Assembly (NCBI GenBank): GCA_023433505.1
Contig: JAEZCO010000045.1
Coordinates: forward strand, 1 to 64,000
From: Bacillota bacterium
Lineage (GTDB): Bacteria > Bacillota > Clostridia > Acetivibrionales > DTU013
Direction of reading: 5' to 3'
Length of the DNA: 64,000 nt
Of this stretch, positions 8,111 through 17,912 are shown in pieces (positions within the stretch are counted from its first letter, which is position 1; every line of letters begins with the position of its first letter). Below the pieces are notes generated by a model. That model was not told the DNA's origin. It ran no database searches and saw only the letters and a program-made list of their open reading frames with translations. The position numbers and the translations under genes were made by a program.

Positions 8111-11100
8111 TCAGCCGGGATTTTTGATCCACTTTGCATATACTGTCGTATTGCCGGTAATCTTTGTGCTTTCAAAATGAAAGACATTCGTAAAATTGCT
8201 GTCTGCATACCAGCCTAGAAAAGTAAAGCCTTCCTTCACCGGTTCCGTCGGCTGTCCCACCCTGGCACTATAATCCACAGTCTGGCTTTCTACCGGGCTG
8301 CCGCCATTTGTATCAAAATCGACAATGAATTGTTTTATGGAATATGCATTCACTCTGAATTCAGCTATCGCCATTTGCAGGCCTGTCTGATTCGGGCCGT
8401 CGGGCTTGATTGCTTTTACAGCGGCATATTTCATCGGCACAGGCGAATCAAAGGTGAAGGTTTTCCCGGCTCCGTCCACATTGCCTGTCATTTCTCCCAC
8501 CACATCCCACTTACTTCCGTCCAGAGATCCGAGCACCTGGTAATCTGTGGCATACGTTATCCCTAAAAATAGAACCTCCATGCTTTTGACAGTGAATACA
8601 TCCCCCAGATCTACCTTTAGCGTATACGCAAAGGCTGCATTGCATTGCGCCGCGGTTTCAACATTGCCGTCCACTCCTGCTTCGGCAGGCCTTGATTCAT
8701 GTGTCGTCAAGGCTGTCTGCATATCCTGGCTTAAAACAAAGGCCTGCTTGTTTAAAGCAGCATTGACAGTATCCAGCTCGCTTAAATCCTGATATACCGC
8801 GATATGAACTACCGCTCTCCTGTTATTCTGCTCAACATCATCTTTCAGCACTTTTACAGTAATGCTTGCCCTACCCGAAGCAACACCTGTTACAGTGCCA
8901 TTTGCATCTACTGCCGCTGTATTTACATCATCGGATATAAACTGCAGTGTTTCTCCTTCGGCTTTTCCTTTCACATCAAGGAGCATGGTATCTCCAACCT
9001 TTAATATGGTGGATGGAACACTTACATGAATGGGGTCGGGCTCAAGCTCAATATCCGCCGTTTCAATTCTTGTACTTTCCACTACGGTTTCCGAATCCTC
9101 TTTGGCGGAATGGGAACAATGTGCGATGCCTATCGTGAAATTATCCGCTATACCCGCATTTTTAACAATTCCGGCTTGCACCCATGCATTCTGGGCATTC
9201 AAATAATGCGCATAAATATCGTTGCCTGCCCGGGTCAATTTAATCGTCGCAGGTAATTTCAACGACGGTGTAGCTTGATAATTGGTAGCTCCTCCATTCT
9301 CCAACCGCCATGTCAACGGCACAAACTTGTCGGCTACGCCCACACCTGTACTGTGAATCCTGTAATTCACATTTTTACTTCCGGGGTCAATGCTATCCCT
9401 GATCATTAGTCCGGTCATTGTACTGGGACTCGCATCTTCCGATATGGAGTCAATGGTCGTAACAATGGACACACCTTCCGGATAATCTTTCATAGCAATA
9501 TCTTTATAAACATAGGTAAACGTATCGGACGTCCCCCATATATCATCCCCGGTGTTGCCTATCTGCCACTTATCATCTGAATAACTTGCATTCCCTGAGG
9601 AATGAATATTCACATATTTCCACCCTTCGGGAAAAATCTTTAATTTCACCCTTGCTGTTTTAGTTACGCCGCCATAGGTGACATCTACAGAAATATTGGC
9701 GATACCTTCGCCGGTGATTGTTACCAATCCGGTCCCATTCACTGCGGCAACCTTTGCATTGTCACTCGTATATCCCAACTCGCCGGGTACAAAGACTTCC
9801 CCTGAGTTCAGTACGGCTTGCAGTGTAAGCTGAGCAGTACCGTCAGATACATGGTAGACTTCCTTATCACTCAGTAATTTCACTGTATCCAGCCTCTCAA
9901 CTACAATATCCATCTTCTTTTTAATCTCTTCTGTTACGCCGTATAAAGTATGTGTTGCTGTTATCTCCACCACACCATCCTGGATACCTGTTACAAGCCC
10001 TGTATCTGCATTGATCGCTGCTTTCGTATTATCATCTACACTGTACGTTACAGTCCCCATATTTATGGGAATCTTCATCCCCTCAGCCGTAAAGCCTACC
10101 AATAAAAGCTGTGCAGATTTTCCGACAATGATATCCTTCTGATCTGCTTCAAGAGACTTCCTCGCAAGCCGGGCGACGTTAAAGCTGAAAATATGGTCCA
10201 GCCCATGATTTGTTGCTGTGATATTTACATTCCCTGCCGATAAGGCTTCAATTTCTCCGCTTGCACTGACTGAGCCTTTTTCTTCATCCTCCGAAGCAAA
10301 GATGACCCCCTGGTTATCCCCGACCCAGAGACGGGCAGTTTCCCCCAAAGCCAGGGGTATGTCCGTGCCGGAGCTGTAAACTTCAATTTCATTTACAGGC
10401 AGCTTCCCCTGTGGAAGCTCTACTCGGATATTGCGGACTTGTTTGTCACCGAGGTAAAAAATATTCTTACCCTTTCCCAGCCCCTCAATTGTTCCGACAG
10501 GCTCCCATTGCGTACCGTCTACGGTTGTTTTTACAGAATATACCGCAGCCGGCACATCTTCAGCAACACTCACTACCAGGCTGCCTACGCTTTCAATTCT
10601 TCCCAAATCAAGCTGCAGTACCCATGAATCATCGTCAGAAACCGTCGTATAAGTTGTCAAATCGTTGTCGACTGTGCTGCCTGAAGGATGTCCCGGCTGA
10701 GTCGCTTTATTGCTTTCCGCCGTTTGATCCAATACTTTGACCGGTTTGTTCAGCGCCAGATTTTTGTGTTCTTCCCGAGGCAGCAGGTCCTGATAATCAT
10801 ATTCAATGCCTGCCTTATTGATAATAGCCAGCGGAAAGTTTCTGTCATCCACCACGGTGTTGTTCTCAAGTACGCTGTTTTGCTGCCAATACATGTTGTC
10901 AAAGTCTTTATCCCAAAAATTATTGCTGATCACGTGATTCAAGCCTTTTGCAATCATATTCCTTACATTGTTGAATACCACGTTGTCCTGTACCGTGACA
11001 TACCTCGCGCCGTCGTCAAGATACAATGCGCCATAATCATTATGCTGGTCTGAAACTACATTCCCTGAGATAATCAGTCCGGGCTGTGCACCCAAAACAT

Positions 11101-13759
11101 AGATGCCTCCGCCATCCATCAGGGTATTCATAATATCGTGTATATAGTTGTCGGTTACTTTATTATCTTTGCTTGTTGTAGGATTGGCATCACTGTCAAA
11201 AGCCCCCCAGCCCCAGCCTACTGAAATACCCGTATAAGGCAGCCTGGTAAGTTCGTTATGGGCGACCTTTGTCCCTTCTGCATAACCGACCCATATTCCA
11301 ACCCCGCCTTTATATTCGGCGCCAATGTTGTAAATGTAGTTATTGGTAACCTTATTGTTCTTCACAATACTCTCCGCGTTGCCCGGATGATGATCTTCGG
11401 CGCTTCCGCCGCCAATCTGTATACCGGTAGACGAAATATCGCAAACTGTATTTCCCGATACGCTATTGTTCTGGCTTCCTATTCCAAAATGAAGCGCGCC
11501 GGCACCCAGATGCTGAAAGGTATTCCGTTCAAATCTGACATCCTTTGCATAGCTGAACTCAATATTCCCCGGCGTCTGTACCCAGGTATCCATGGACCAG
11601 TTCATTTCGATCGTTGCGGCCGGATGTCTGCAGAAATTGGCCTGTATTTCGGCAAACCCATCCTCTCCGTTTGGCCTTAACCAGGTTGCATAGGAGAAGG
11701 TAAGCCCTTCAAACTGAATATTATGTACGGGATTGCCAATTTCACCCGTACCTTTTATCAGCGTTTCCAGGACCGGTGCAATAACTGTTGCCGTGCCCAT
11801 ATCCTGCTGTGCTTCCGGCATATAGTAAATCGTGCCGGCTGATCTGTCCAGATACCACTCACCCGGCTTATCCAACAGTTCATATGCATTTTCTATATAG
11901 GTAGGTACAGTTGGCGCGATAGCACCTCCACCGGCCTTATTCTGATTCATTTCAAAGGCCGGCTGCTTCATTGTAATATTTTTTCCTGAGATTGATGCTA
12001 CTCCGACACGGGATTGCGTCCACATAATGTTATACACAAATTCAATGTCACTGACATTCCCCCAGCTTTCCATCCCCGGGTAAGTCGTTGTATAGCCTGT
12101 ATCCGTTTTTTGGGCACCCGGCAAATCACATTGGACCGTATAGTAATTTGTAGATAGTAACCGTCCCTGGCTATCTTTCAGATTTAAATAGCAGGCGACA
12201 CAATTTGCAGGAATCATGGCACTGGCATACCCGGCAACCGTATCAACCTCCGTTGCTGTACTTGTCACCCAAACATCATTTCCATTGCTACTCATCCCCT
12301 TATTCATCCATAACGGGTCAACCGTATAAACGAGCTCAGCGGAATCGAGCTGTCCGGCCCCTGTCATATATGCCCACAGCTTCCCGTTTGATACCCCGGA
12401 AGAAGTTATTTCCGGATAGGGTGAGGAACCCATGAAATACGAATCGACAAACTTTCGGATATCCTCGCAGTCCCAGGCTATTTCATGCGCATGGGCAAAA
12501 TTGTCTTCAATACGGGCACGGCTGTCGCCTTTCGTCAGTAAACGGCTGTCCTGGAAAAGCTCCATCGGAATATAATCATCCGAGTTATTCCCTACCCAAA
12601 ATGTAGGAAAGTTTATATTTCCGAGATAATTTTTCGGGTCTATTTTATTTTTGTATGTATCGCTGAATATATTGCCGATTCGGGCAAAAATTGAATTTTC
12701 ATGCATATACCCCGAAGCATAGACCGGAACGCCTAATTTGATCCTGGATGAATCGACACCCATGGCAATTGAGCTGATGATGCCGCCCATGGAAATTCCA
12801 TAAACACCGATTTTTGAAGTATCGACCTCGTCCCGGGAGCTCAAAAAAGAAATGGCCCGCATGGTGGCTGCAACGGCATGATAATACCATGAGTCTTCCA
12901 GTCCGGCCTGGGAAATGTCAAAATTCGTATAATCTGCCGGACGGCCATCCGGCATCAGGGTGCCATCCGGCCCCTGTCCGGCCATATCGATGGCAATGGC
13001 GGCGTACCCATAGCCTGCCCACTGCCGAGCCCAGCTTTGATAAGCCGCTCCGCCTCCGCCGTGCAGCAGGACCATTGCGGGAATTTTACCTCCGGTATAG
13101 TTGGCGGGTAGTGAGAAATAGGCAAAAACACGGGCCATACTGCCGTTATAGGGTACATTTTCATATAACAGCGAATAATCCGGACCGGTGCTATCCAGCC
13201 ATTCCACGTTGGGTGCTGCAAGCAATTCGGGATGACTGCTCCATGGACTGTCAACCGTCTTCTGCGATACCGGCAAAAGGCCTTCGGACCTTGCTCTTGT
13301 TTTACGCACTCCATCGACGTATAGCTGTCTGGTTTCTATTCCTGCGGCATCCGCTTCCCATATGTTTTTGGCCGGATCCTGCAGGGTCCACCCTGTGATG
13401 GTCTTGCCGCCGCTTAATACTGGTTTTTCCCCCGGATAATTTTTGTATAGGATCGTAAACCCGTTCGTCCCGGAATCCTGAGGTCCAAAAGCAAGAGTGT
13501 CCTTCAATTCGTATGTGCCGCCCTTTATATATACGATAATATCGCCAGTCATATTGCCATTCACAGTCCTGACCTCATCCCTGGCTTTTTCCAGGGATTT
13601 AAACGGCGCTTCTGCCGTACCGGGGTTACTGTCGTTACCTTCAGAAGAGACATAATACTCCTTTTGCACATTGCTGCTGCCGCTTACCGGCTGTCCATGG
13701 CATAAAGCAGATAATAAAACCGCGGTCATCAAAATCATACTCAGTATCCTTTGCTTCAT
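8111..13759 (-). CDS. giant secreted beta-helix protein with nested esterase domain and CBM/Ig-like modules
   Basis: An 1882-residue secreted protein. Order: signal peptide (1-28); start of a right-handed beta-helix fold resembling GH141-type proteins (about 34-158, with YYVSSEGNDSNPGT and PFKSLEKARDEVR); an inserted alpha/beta-hydrolase (about 171-542: HGGGG at 233-237, nucleophile Ser323 in GISMGG, Asp394/395 in NNSDDY, His423); the rest of the beta-helix (about 556-990, NHxI/NNY-type repeats, HNDYGALYLDDG); a discoidin/CBM32-like domain (about 1000-1128); bacterial Ig-like repeats (about 1130-1410); a concanavalin-like domain (about 1420-1590); another Ig-like domain; a second discoidin-like domain (about 1695-1820); and a C-terminal InlB/List-type repeat (DFDTNGGSP, GWYAD, YAKW). 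No LPXTG motif follows, so it is released or held non-covalently. The reading frame is continuous. Polysaccharide binding, cleavage and deacylation in one chain is inferred. Confidence 0.85.
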   Translation of the reverse strand: MKQRILSMILMTAVLLSALCHGQPVSGSSNVQKEYYVSSEGNDSNPGTAEAPFKSLEKARDEVRTVNGNMTGDIIVYIKGGTYELKDTLAFGPQDSGTNGFTILYKNYPGEKPVLSGGKTITGWTLQDPAKNIWEADAAGIETRQLYVDGVRKTRARSEGLLPVSQKTVDSPWSSHPELLAAPNVEWLDSTGPDYSLLYENVPYNGSMARVFAYFSLPANYTGGKIPAMVLLHGGGGAAYQSWARQWAGYGYAAIAIDMAGQGPDGTLMPDGRPADYTNFDISQAGLEDSWYYHAVAATMRAISFLSSRDEVDTSKIGVYGISMGGIISSIAMGVDSSRIKLGVPVYASGYMHENSIFARIGNIFSDTYKNKIDPKNYLGNINFPTFWVGNNSDDYIPMELFQDSRLLTKGDSRARIEDNFAHAHEIAWDCEDIRKFVDSYFMGSSPYPEITSSGVSNGKLWAYMTGAGQLDSAELVYTVDPLWMNKGMSSNGNDVWVTSTATEVDTVAGYASAMIPANCVACYLNLKDSQGRLLSTNYYTVQCDLPGAQKTDTGYTTTYPGMESWGNVSDIEFVYNIMWTQSRVGVASISGKNITMKQPAFEMNQNKAGGGAIAPTVPTYIENAYELLDKPGEWYLDRSAGTIYYMPEAQQDMGTATVIAPVLETLIKGTGEIGNPVHNIQFEGLTFSYATWLRPNGEDGFAEIQANFCRHPAATIEMNWSMDTWVQTPGNIEFSYAKDVRFERNTFQHLGAGALHFGIGSQNNSVSGNTVCDISSTGIQIGGGSAEDHHPGNAESIVKNNKVTNNYIYNIGAEYKGGVGIWVGYAEGTKVAHNELTRLPYTGISVGWGWGAFDSDANPTTSKDNKVTDNYIHDIMNTLMDGGGIYVLGAQPGLIISGNVVSDQHNDYGALYLDDGARYVTVQDNVVFNNVRNMIAKGLNHVISNNFWDKDFDNMYWQQNSVLENNTVVDDRNFPLAIINKAGIEYDYQDLLPREEHKNLALNKPVKVLDQTAESNKATQPGHPSGSTVDNDLTTYTTVSDDDSWVLQLDLGRIESVGSLVVSVAEDVPAAVYSVKTTVDGTQWEPVGTIEGLGKGKNIFYLGDKQVRNIRVELPQGKLPVNEIEVYSSGTDIPLALGETARLWVGDNQGVIFASEDEEKGSVSASGEIEALSAGNVNITATNHGLDHIFSFNVARLARKSLEADQKDIIVGKSAQLLLVGFTAEGMKIPINMGTVTYSVDDNTKAAINADTGLVTGIQDGVVEITATHTLYGVTEEIKKKMDIVVERLDTVKLLSDKEVYHVSDGTAQLTLQAVLNSGEVFVPGELGYTSDNAKVAAVNGTGLVTITGEGIANISVDVTYGGVTKTARVKLKIFPEGWKYVNIHSSGNASYSDDKWQIGNTGDDIWGTSDTFTYVYKDIAMKDYPEGVSIVTTIDSISEDASPSTMTGLMIRDSIDPGSKNVNYRIHSTGVGVADKFVPLTWRLENGGATNYQATPSLKLPATIKLTRAGNDIYAHYLNAQNAWVQAGIVKNAGIADNFTIGIAHCSHSAKEDSETVVESTRIETADIELEPDPIHVSVPSTILKVGDTMLLDVKGKAEGETLQFISDDVNTAAVDANGTVTGVASGRASITVKVLKDDVEQNNRRAVVHIAVYQDLSELDTVNAALNKQAFVLSQDMQTALTTHESRPAEAGVDGNVETAAQCNAAFAYTLKVDLGDVFTVKSMEVLFLGITYATDYQVLGSLDGSKWDVVGEMTGNVDGAGKTFTFDSPVPMKYAAVKAIKPDGPNQTGLQMAIAEFRVNAYSIKQFIVDFDTNGGSPVESQTVDYSARVGQPTEPVKEGFTFLGWYADSNFTNVFHFESTKITGNTTVYAKWIKNPG

Positions 13760-13795
13760 TACGAATCCATCCTCTCATAAAATCTTATACAAAAC

Positions 13796-13839
13796 ATAAG
13801 CAGGGATAAGACTGCCGAACATCTTCTATCCCTGCTTAT
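13796..13839 (-). terminator. intergenic hairpin downstream of the LplA-type gene
   Basis: 13-bp perfect arms (13796-13808 and 13827-13839, core AGCAGGGATA) with an 18-base loop, followed on the minus strand by GTTTTGTATA. It lies between the binding-protein gene and the giant gene. A partial terminator or a stem protecting the abundant binding-protein mRNA is the likely role. Confidence 0.55.
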
Positions 13840-13860
13840 ACTAGGTTGTAGCCTGATAGG

Positions 13861-15783
13861 TTATTTTGCCTGCGCAGTACGTTTTTCCAGCAGCGGCAAT
13901 GCAATCTTGGTCTGCTCCTCCAGCATCTTGTCCACATCGATAACTTTTCTGAAGTTAACTACTGCAGCGTCCCACTTCTTGTTGAAATCGTCTTCATTCT
14001 TTGCCGTAAAAGCCACCTTGAAGGGATCATCCCAGGAGGCCCTTGCAGACCAGAGCTTCTGGACTTCGGGAATATTTGCATATTCGGCCGACCACGATTG
14101 GATGTTGGGTACAGGGATAAAACCCTGTGCCCAGGGACTGCTTGCAGGAAACTTCGTCGATTTTTCCATATTGGCCGTATAATTGATGGCATGGTTAAAG
14201 AACTGCTGGCTGTATTTACTGCCTCTCTGGAACCACCTTTCAACGCCTCCCCAATTGCTGTTCGGAGCGATCAAGGCAACCGCGGGCGCATTAAAGATAC
14301 CCTTGCAATCTTTTCCGTTCATTGCTGTCAGGTCGCCGTCAACAAGCACCTTCTGCATGTTTTCATCCTTGAATTTCCTGGTCCCGTCGGGAAGCTCCTC
14401 ATAAAGCCCCGCTTCTTTGGTCCCCCAGAACCTGACGTCATCCCATTCGTCTGTAAACTGGACATTCATCCAGTTAAGGATCTGTGCAACTTCATCTTCC
14501 TTTAGGGTTTTCAAAATGGACAGGGTTTCATAAAAAACAGGAGGTCCTTCTTTAAATGCAGGGAAATCCTCTCTTTGAGGCACTTGCGTAAAGAATGGCA
14601 CATACCTGAACGTCTTCCCCGCTTTTTCAAGCTCCTTGTTCAAGGCGTTAAAGCCGCCGAAGTCCCCGACTCCCGCAATGGCGTAATTGCCGTTCAAAAC
14701 CTTTTCCTTGAACTTGTCGACACTATGGATCAGCGATTCCGGGTCGATGACCTTGTCATTGATCATTTTGACCTGTATTTTTGCGGCTTCCTTAAATACC
14801 GGGTTAAGGTATCCGAAATCCATTTTCTTTTCTTTAATATTTAACCAGCCGGTATAGTAGTAACCCTTGTAGCCCATCATTTCCGAACCCAGCATGCTTA
14901 AGGCATACCAGCAGTCCGAACCGGTATAGCCGGTAGCGTAAACAGGCTTGTTCCCTTCGGATAAATTCAATGCTTTGATGTCATACATAAACTTTACGTA
15001 TTCATCCGTAGACTTAATGGGCAGTATATAGTAATCACCAAGGGGCTCATTCTTCTCTTTCAGCAATTTTGTGATATCCTCATAGTTCATTGCCGACGGT
15101 ATTAGTTTTTTTAGAATGTCATCTCTTATGCCGATGCTGTTGGGCGCCATTCCGGACCAGGTTATCCGATCCCTCGCCAGAGAAAAGGCATCAAAAAATT
15201 CATCGCTCATCGCCGGGTCCATTTCCTTGTCAATTGCCAGACAAAAGGGAACACCGTATATCTTGCCGTCGATTTTTATTGAATCCCATATGAATTGGGG
15301 TACGTCCTTCCAGATGTCCGGAGCATACTTCTGAAGCAATTCAGGCGTCAGCTCCCAGTTCAAATCCCCCTCGTGAAGCTTTGCATGGTGGGCGGGCCCC
15401 TGTCCCCCCTGGGTCAGTACGAGACTGGGAAGATTACCGCCGGCCACCAGCGTGGTAAGTTTCGGCTCCCATTGCTGACCGCCGTTCCCGTAATATTCCT
15501 TGATTTTAACCTTGGTCTTTTGCACGAGCCAGTCGGATGGGATATTCTCCGTTGGGTTTTCAAGGGAAACCGTATCCGTGCCTTGCGTATCCCATATCGT
15601 TATCTCAAGATCCTTCGCAGGCACATACCCTTTGTCCTCCGGTGCTGCAGAAGCAGATTCCTGCTGTGCCGCCGTCCCCCCCGTCGACTCCCCGCTCTTA
15701 CTCTCGCCGCAGCCCGCAATGACGCTTACCGTCATCATCATAGCGACCAGCAGGCTGAGCAGCTTGATAATTGTTTTAGACAT
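13861..15783 (-). CDS. LplA-type extracellular solute-binding lipoprotein
   Basis: A 640-residue binding protein. The signal peptide ends in a lipobox, VIAGC, with the acylated Cys at about residue 25, followed by a Ser/Gly/Glu-rich tether. The long mature part (about 600 residues) and motifs such as EDITKLLKEKN and LNWMNVQFTDEWDD fit the LplA/YtcQ group that serves oligosaccharide importers. The ribosome site GGAGGAAG is strong. It follows the two LplB/LplC permease genes. It would capture oligosaccharides released by the neighbouring secreted enzymes. Confidence 0.9.
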   Translation of the reverse strand: MSKTIIKLLSLLVAMMMTVSVIAGCGESKSGESTGGTAAQQESASAAPEDKGYVPAKDLEITIWDTQGTDTVSLENPTENIPSDWLVQKTKVKIKEYYGNGGQQWEPKLTTLVAGGNLPSLVLTQGGQGPAHHAKLHEGDLNWELTPELLQKYAPDIWKDVPQFIWDSIKIDGKIYGVPFCLAIDKEMDPAMSDEFFDAFSLARDRITWSGMAPNSIGIRDDILKKLIPSAMNYEDITKLLKEKNEPLGDYYILPIKSTDEYVKFMYDIKALNLSEGNKPVYATGYTGSDCWYALSMLGSEMMGYKGYYYTGWLNIKEKKMDFGYLNPVFKEAAKIQVKMINDKVIDPESLIHSVDKFKEKVLNGNYAIAGVGDFGGFNALNKELEKAGKTFRYVPFFTQVPQREDFPAFKEGPPVFYETLSILKTLKEDEVAQILNWMNVQFTDEWDDVRFWGTKEAGLYEELPDGTRKFKDENMQKVLVDGDLTAMNGKDCKGIFNAPAVALIAPNSNWGGVERWFQRGSKYSQQFFNHAINYTANMEKSTKFPASSPWAQGFIPVPNIQSWSAEYANIPEVQKLWSARASWDDPFKVAFTAKNEDDFNKKWDAAVVNFRKVIDVDKMLEEQTKIALPLLEKRTAQAK

Positions 15784-15873
15784 CTTTCTTCCTCCTCAAA
15801 ATTAAGTTTTATTTGATAAACACTTTGGGTGATTTATCCGGCTTAATTCTTTGCCAGCGTTTTGGGCATTGAC

Positions 15874-16794
15874 CTATTCTTTCACGGCCCCTATCATTAC
15901 ACCTTTGATAAAATACTTCTGGAGAAACGGATAGAGCATGACGATGGGCAGGGTAGCCACAATAATTGTCGCTGCCTTGACAGATTCGGAAGTAACCTTG
16001 ACTTCCTGAGCCTTTCCGACATTTCCTGTCCTGACTTGGTTGCTGATGATCTCATTAATGAGCTCTGCCTCTTTAACCACTTTATACATGATATACTGAA
16101 GCGGATACAAGCTCTTTTTCGTCACGTAATACAAGGGACTGACCCAGTCGTTCCACTGGGCAACCCCCAGCCACAGTGCAACCGTAGCCATAACCGGCAT
16201 GGAAAGCGGAAGCATTATTTTAAACAATATCTGCACTTCGTTAGCCCCGTCGATGACGGCAGATTCCTCCAGGCTGGAGGGTATCGTTTGCAAATATGTC
16301 CTGATAATGATCATATAGAAAAACGCAAATGCAGCCGGCAGAATATATACAAGAAAGTTGTTCATCAGATGCAGGTGCCTGTATAGGATTAAGGTGGGGA
16401 TCAGTCCGCTGGAAATAAACGTAGGCACGATCAGAAAGGAAATTATCACATTTTTTCCCGGAAGGTTTTTTTTCGTAACGGCATATGCCGCCGCCGTTAT
16501 CACCACAAGCCCGCAAGCCGTCCCGAAAACGACCCTCAAGGCTGAAACCGCCAATGAATTGGCAAAGCCCGAGTGTGTGAATACGGTAATGTAGTTGACC
16601 CAGGTAAATTTTCTGGGGAAGATGGTAATACCCCCAAAGACAGTGTCCTTTCCGTCATTTAACGAGACCGCCAGTTGATTTATATAAGGGTATAAAGTAA
16701 CTACACACAAAATAACCATGATCAATACATTAAAACCCGTAAATATATTTACACCCACACTTTTTTTCACTCTTACTGTTTCTTTCCGCTTCAT
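15874..16794 (-). CDS. sugar ABC importer permease, LplC/YtcP type
   Basis: A 306-residue inner-membrane permease with six predicted helices and the cytosolic EAA loop SLEESAVIDGANEVQI (about residues 195-210), which docks on the ATPase. The C-terminal KYFIKGVMIGAVKE is typical of LplC/YtcP proteins. It forms an importer with the permease upstream and the lipoprotein downstream. No ATPase gene is present in the window, as usual for these importers, which share a housekeeping MsmX-like ATPase. Confidence 0.92.
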   Translation of the reverse strand: MKRKETVRVKKSVGVNIFTGFNVLIMVILCVVTLYPYINQLAVSLNDGKDTVFGGITIFPRKFTWVNYITVFTHSGFANSLAVSALRVVFGTACGLVVITAAAYAVTKKNLPGKNVIISFLIVPTFISSGLIPTLILYRHLHLMNNFLVYILPAAFAFFYMIIIRTYLQTIPSSLEESAVIDGANEVQILFKIMLPLSMPVMATVALWLGVAQWNDWVSPLYYVTKKSLYPLQYIMYKVVKEAELINEIISNQVRTGNVGKAQEVKVTSESVKAATIIVATLPIVMLYPFLQKYFIKGVMIGAVKE

Positions 16795-16806
16795 ATATCC
16801 TTCTCC

Positions 16807-17766
16807 TCACCAGATACCTATATTGCTTAATCTTCTGGATATTCTATTGGCAACATAAACAATCATAAAAGATACAACCCCCTGGGCCAGGCCAAAGGCG
16901 GTAGCTATCGAATAATTCCCCTGCTGTATGCCGATTTTATACACAAGGGTATTGATCACCTGTGTCTGCTCCATGGTGTAAAGATTCTGAAACCCAAAAA
17001 CCTGTTCAAAGTTTGATGAAACAAGACTGCTGGTTGAAAGTATAAAAATAATCATAACCGTCGGAAGTATGCCCGGAATGGTTATATACATTGCCTGCTT
17101 GAACCGCCCGCATCCATCCACTGTAGCAGCTTCATATAAGTTAGGATCAATTCCGGCTATAGCAGCGATAAATATTACAGACGACCACCCCAGATTTTTC
17201 CACAGATGCGAACCAAACAAGATTCCCAAAAAATTATCCGGATTCATCAGTATATTTGTCCGTTCAATGGCCTGCCCCGCCAGCATTGTCTTAAGGTCAT
17301 TGAAGGGGCCGTTCATTTCAAAAAAAGAATAAAAAAGCGCGACAACCGAGATCCAGGAAAGAAAATAGGGAAGATAGCTCACGGTCTGGACAATTTTTTT
17401 GAAAAATACGTTTTTCAGCTCGTTAAACAGCAAAGCCAGGAGTATGGGAAAAGGGAAGCCCAGGAAAAGAATTACCGAATTGTAATGAAGGGTGTTAAGG
17501 ATTGCTTTGAGGAAGTTGGGCTGGGTAAATATTTCAATGAAGTTGTCAAGCCCCACAAATTTGCTGCCTGTAAAGCCCTTGAAGATGGAAAATTCCTGAA
17601 ATGCCATCACCAGGCCAAACATCGGCAGATAGCAAAATATAAGTGTCCAGACAAGTGCTCCCGAGATAAGCAGATAGGAGAATTTATATTTCATTAATCT
17701 TTTAACAAGACTGGCTTCCGAGGCTTTGATGCCATGGCCGGGCTGCGGCGGATATGCTGATTTCAT
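16807..17766 (-). CDS. sugar ABC importer permease, LplB/YteP type
   Basis: A 319-residue permease with six helices and the EAA loop LYEAATVDGCGRFKQ. The segment GSKFVGLDNF before the periplasmic loop is typical of LplB/YteP. I prefer the ATG at 17766 because AAAGGA lies nine bases upstream; the frame is open to 17838 without a ribosome site. Twelve bases separate it from the second permease gene, so both are one transcript. Confidence 0.9.
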   Translation of the reverse strand: MKSAYPPQPGHGIKASEASLVKRLMKYKFSYLLISGALVWTLIFCYLPMFGLVMAFQEFSIFKGFTGSKFVGLDNFIEIFTQPNFLKAILNTLHYNSVILFLGFPFPILLALLFNELKNVFFKKIVQTVSYLPYFLSWISVVALFYSFFEMNGPFNDLKTMLAGQAIERTNILMNPDNFLGILFGSHLWKNLGWSSVIFIAAIAGIDPNLYEAATVDGCGRFKQAMYITIPGILPTVMIIFILSTSSLVSSNFEQVFGFQNLYTMEQTQVINTLVYKIGIQQGNYSIATAFGLAQGVVSFMIVYVANRISRRLSNIGIW

Positions 17767-17912
17767 AATACGTTGTCCTTTCTGAAGTATCAAATTTGCA
17801 TGTCTCATTATATAAATCTCCAAAGTTGAATTCAACATAGCAATCTCATTAAAAATAGAGGTATTTGCTTAGGATTTCACATCCCCGTACTTTGAAATTT
17901 CTCCATATCGCC

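Noticed and set aside
12814..13398. 194-codon plus-strand open frame inside the giant gene
   Set aside because: It is antisense to a well-supported domain, has no ribosome site and reads as low-complexity Pro/Arg/His-rich sequence.
8111..13759. The giant gene as an assembly chimera of an esterase gene and a beta-helix gene
   Set aside because: The frame is open through both junctions and the esterase copy differs in sequence from the two free copies, so a simple collapse of repeats is unlikely. Read data would be needed to settle it fully.
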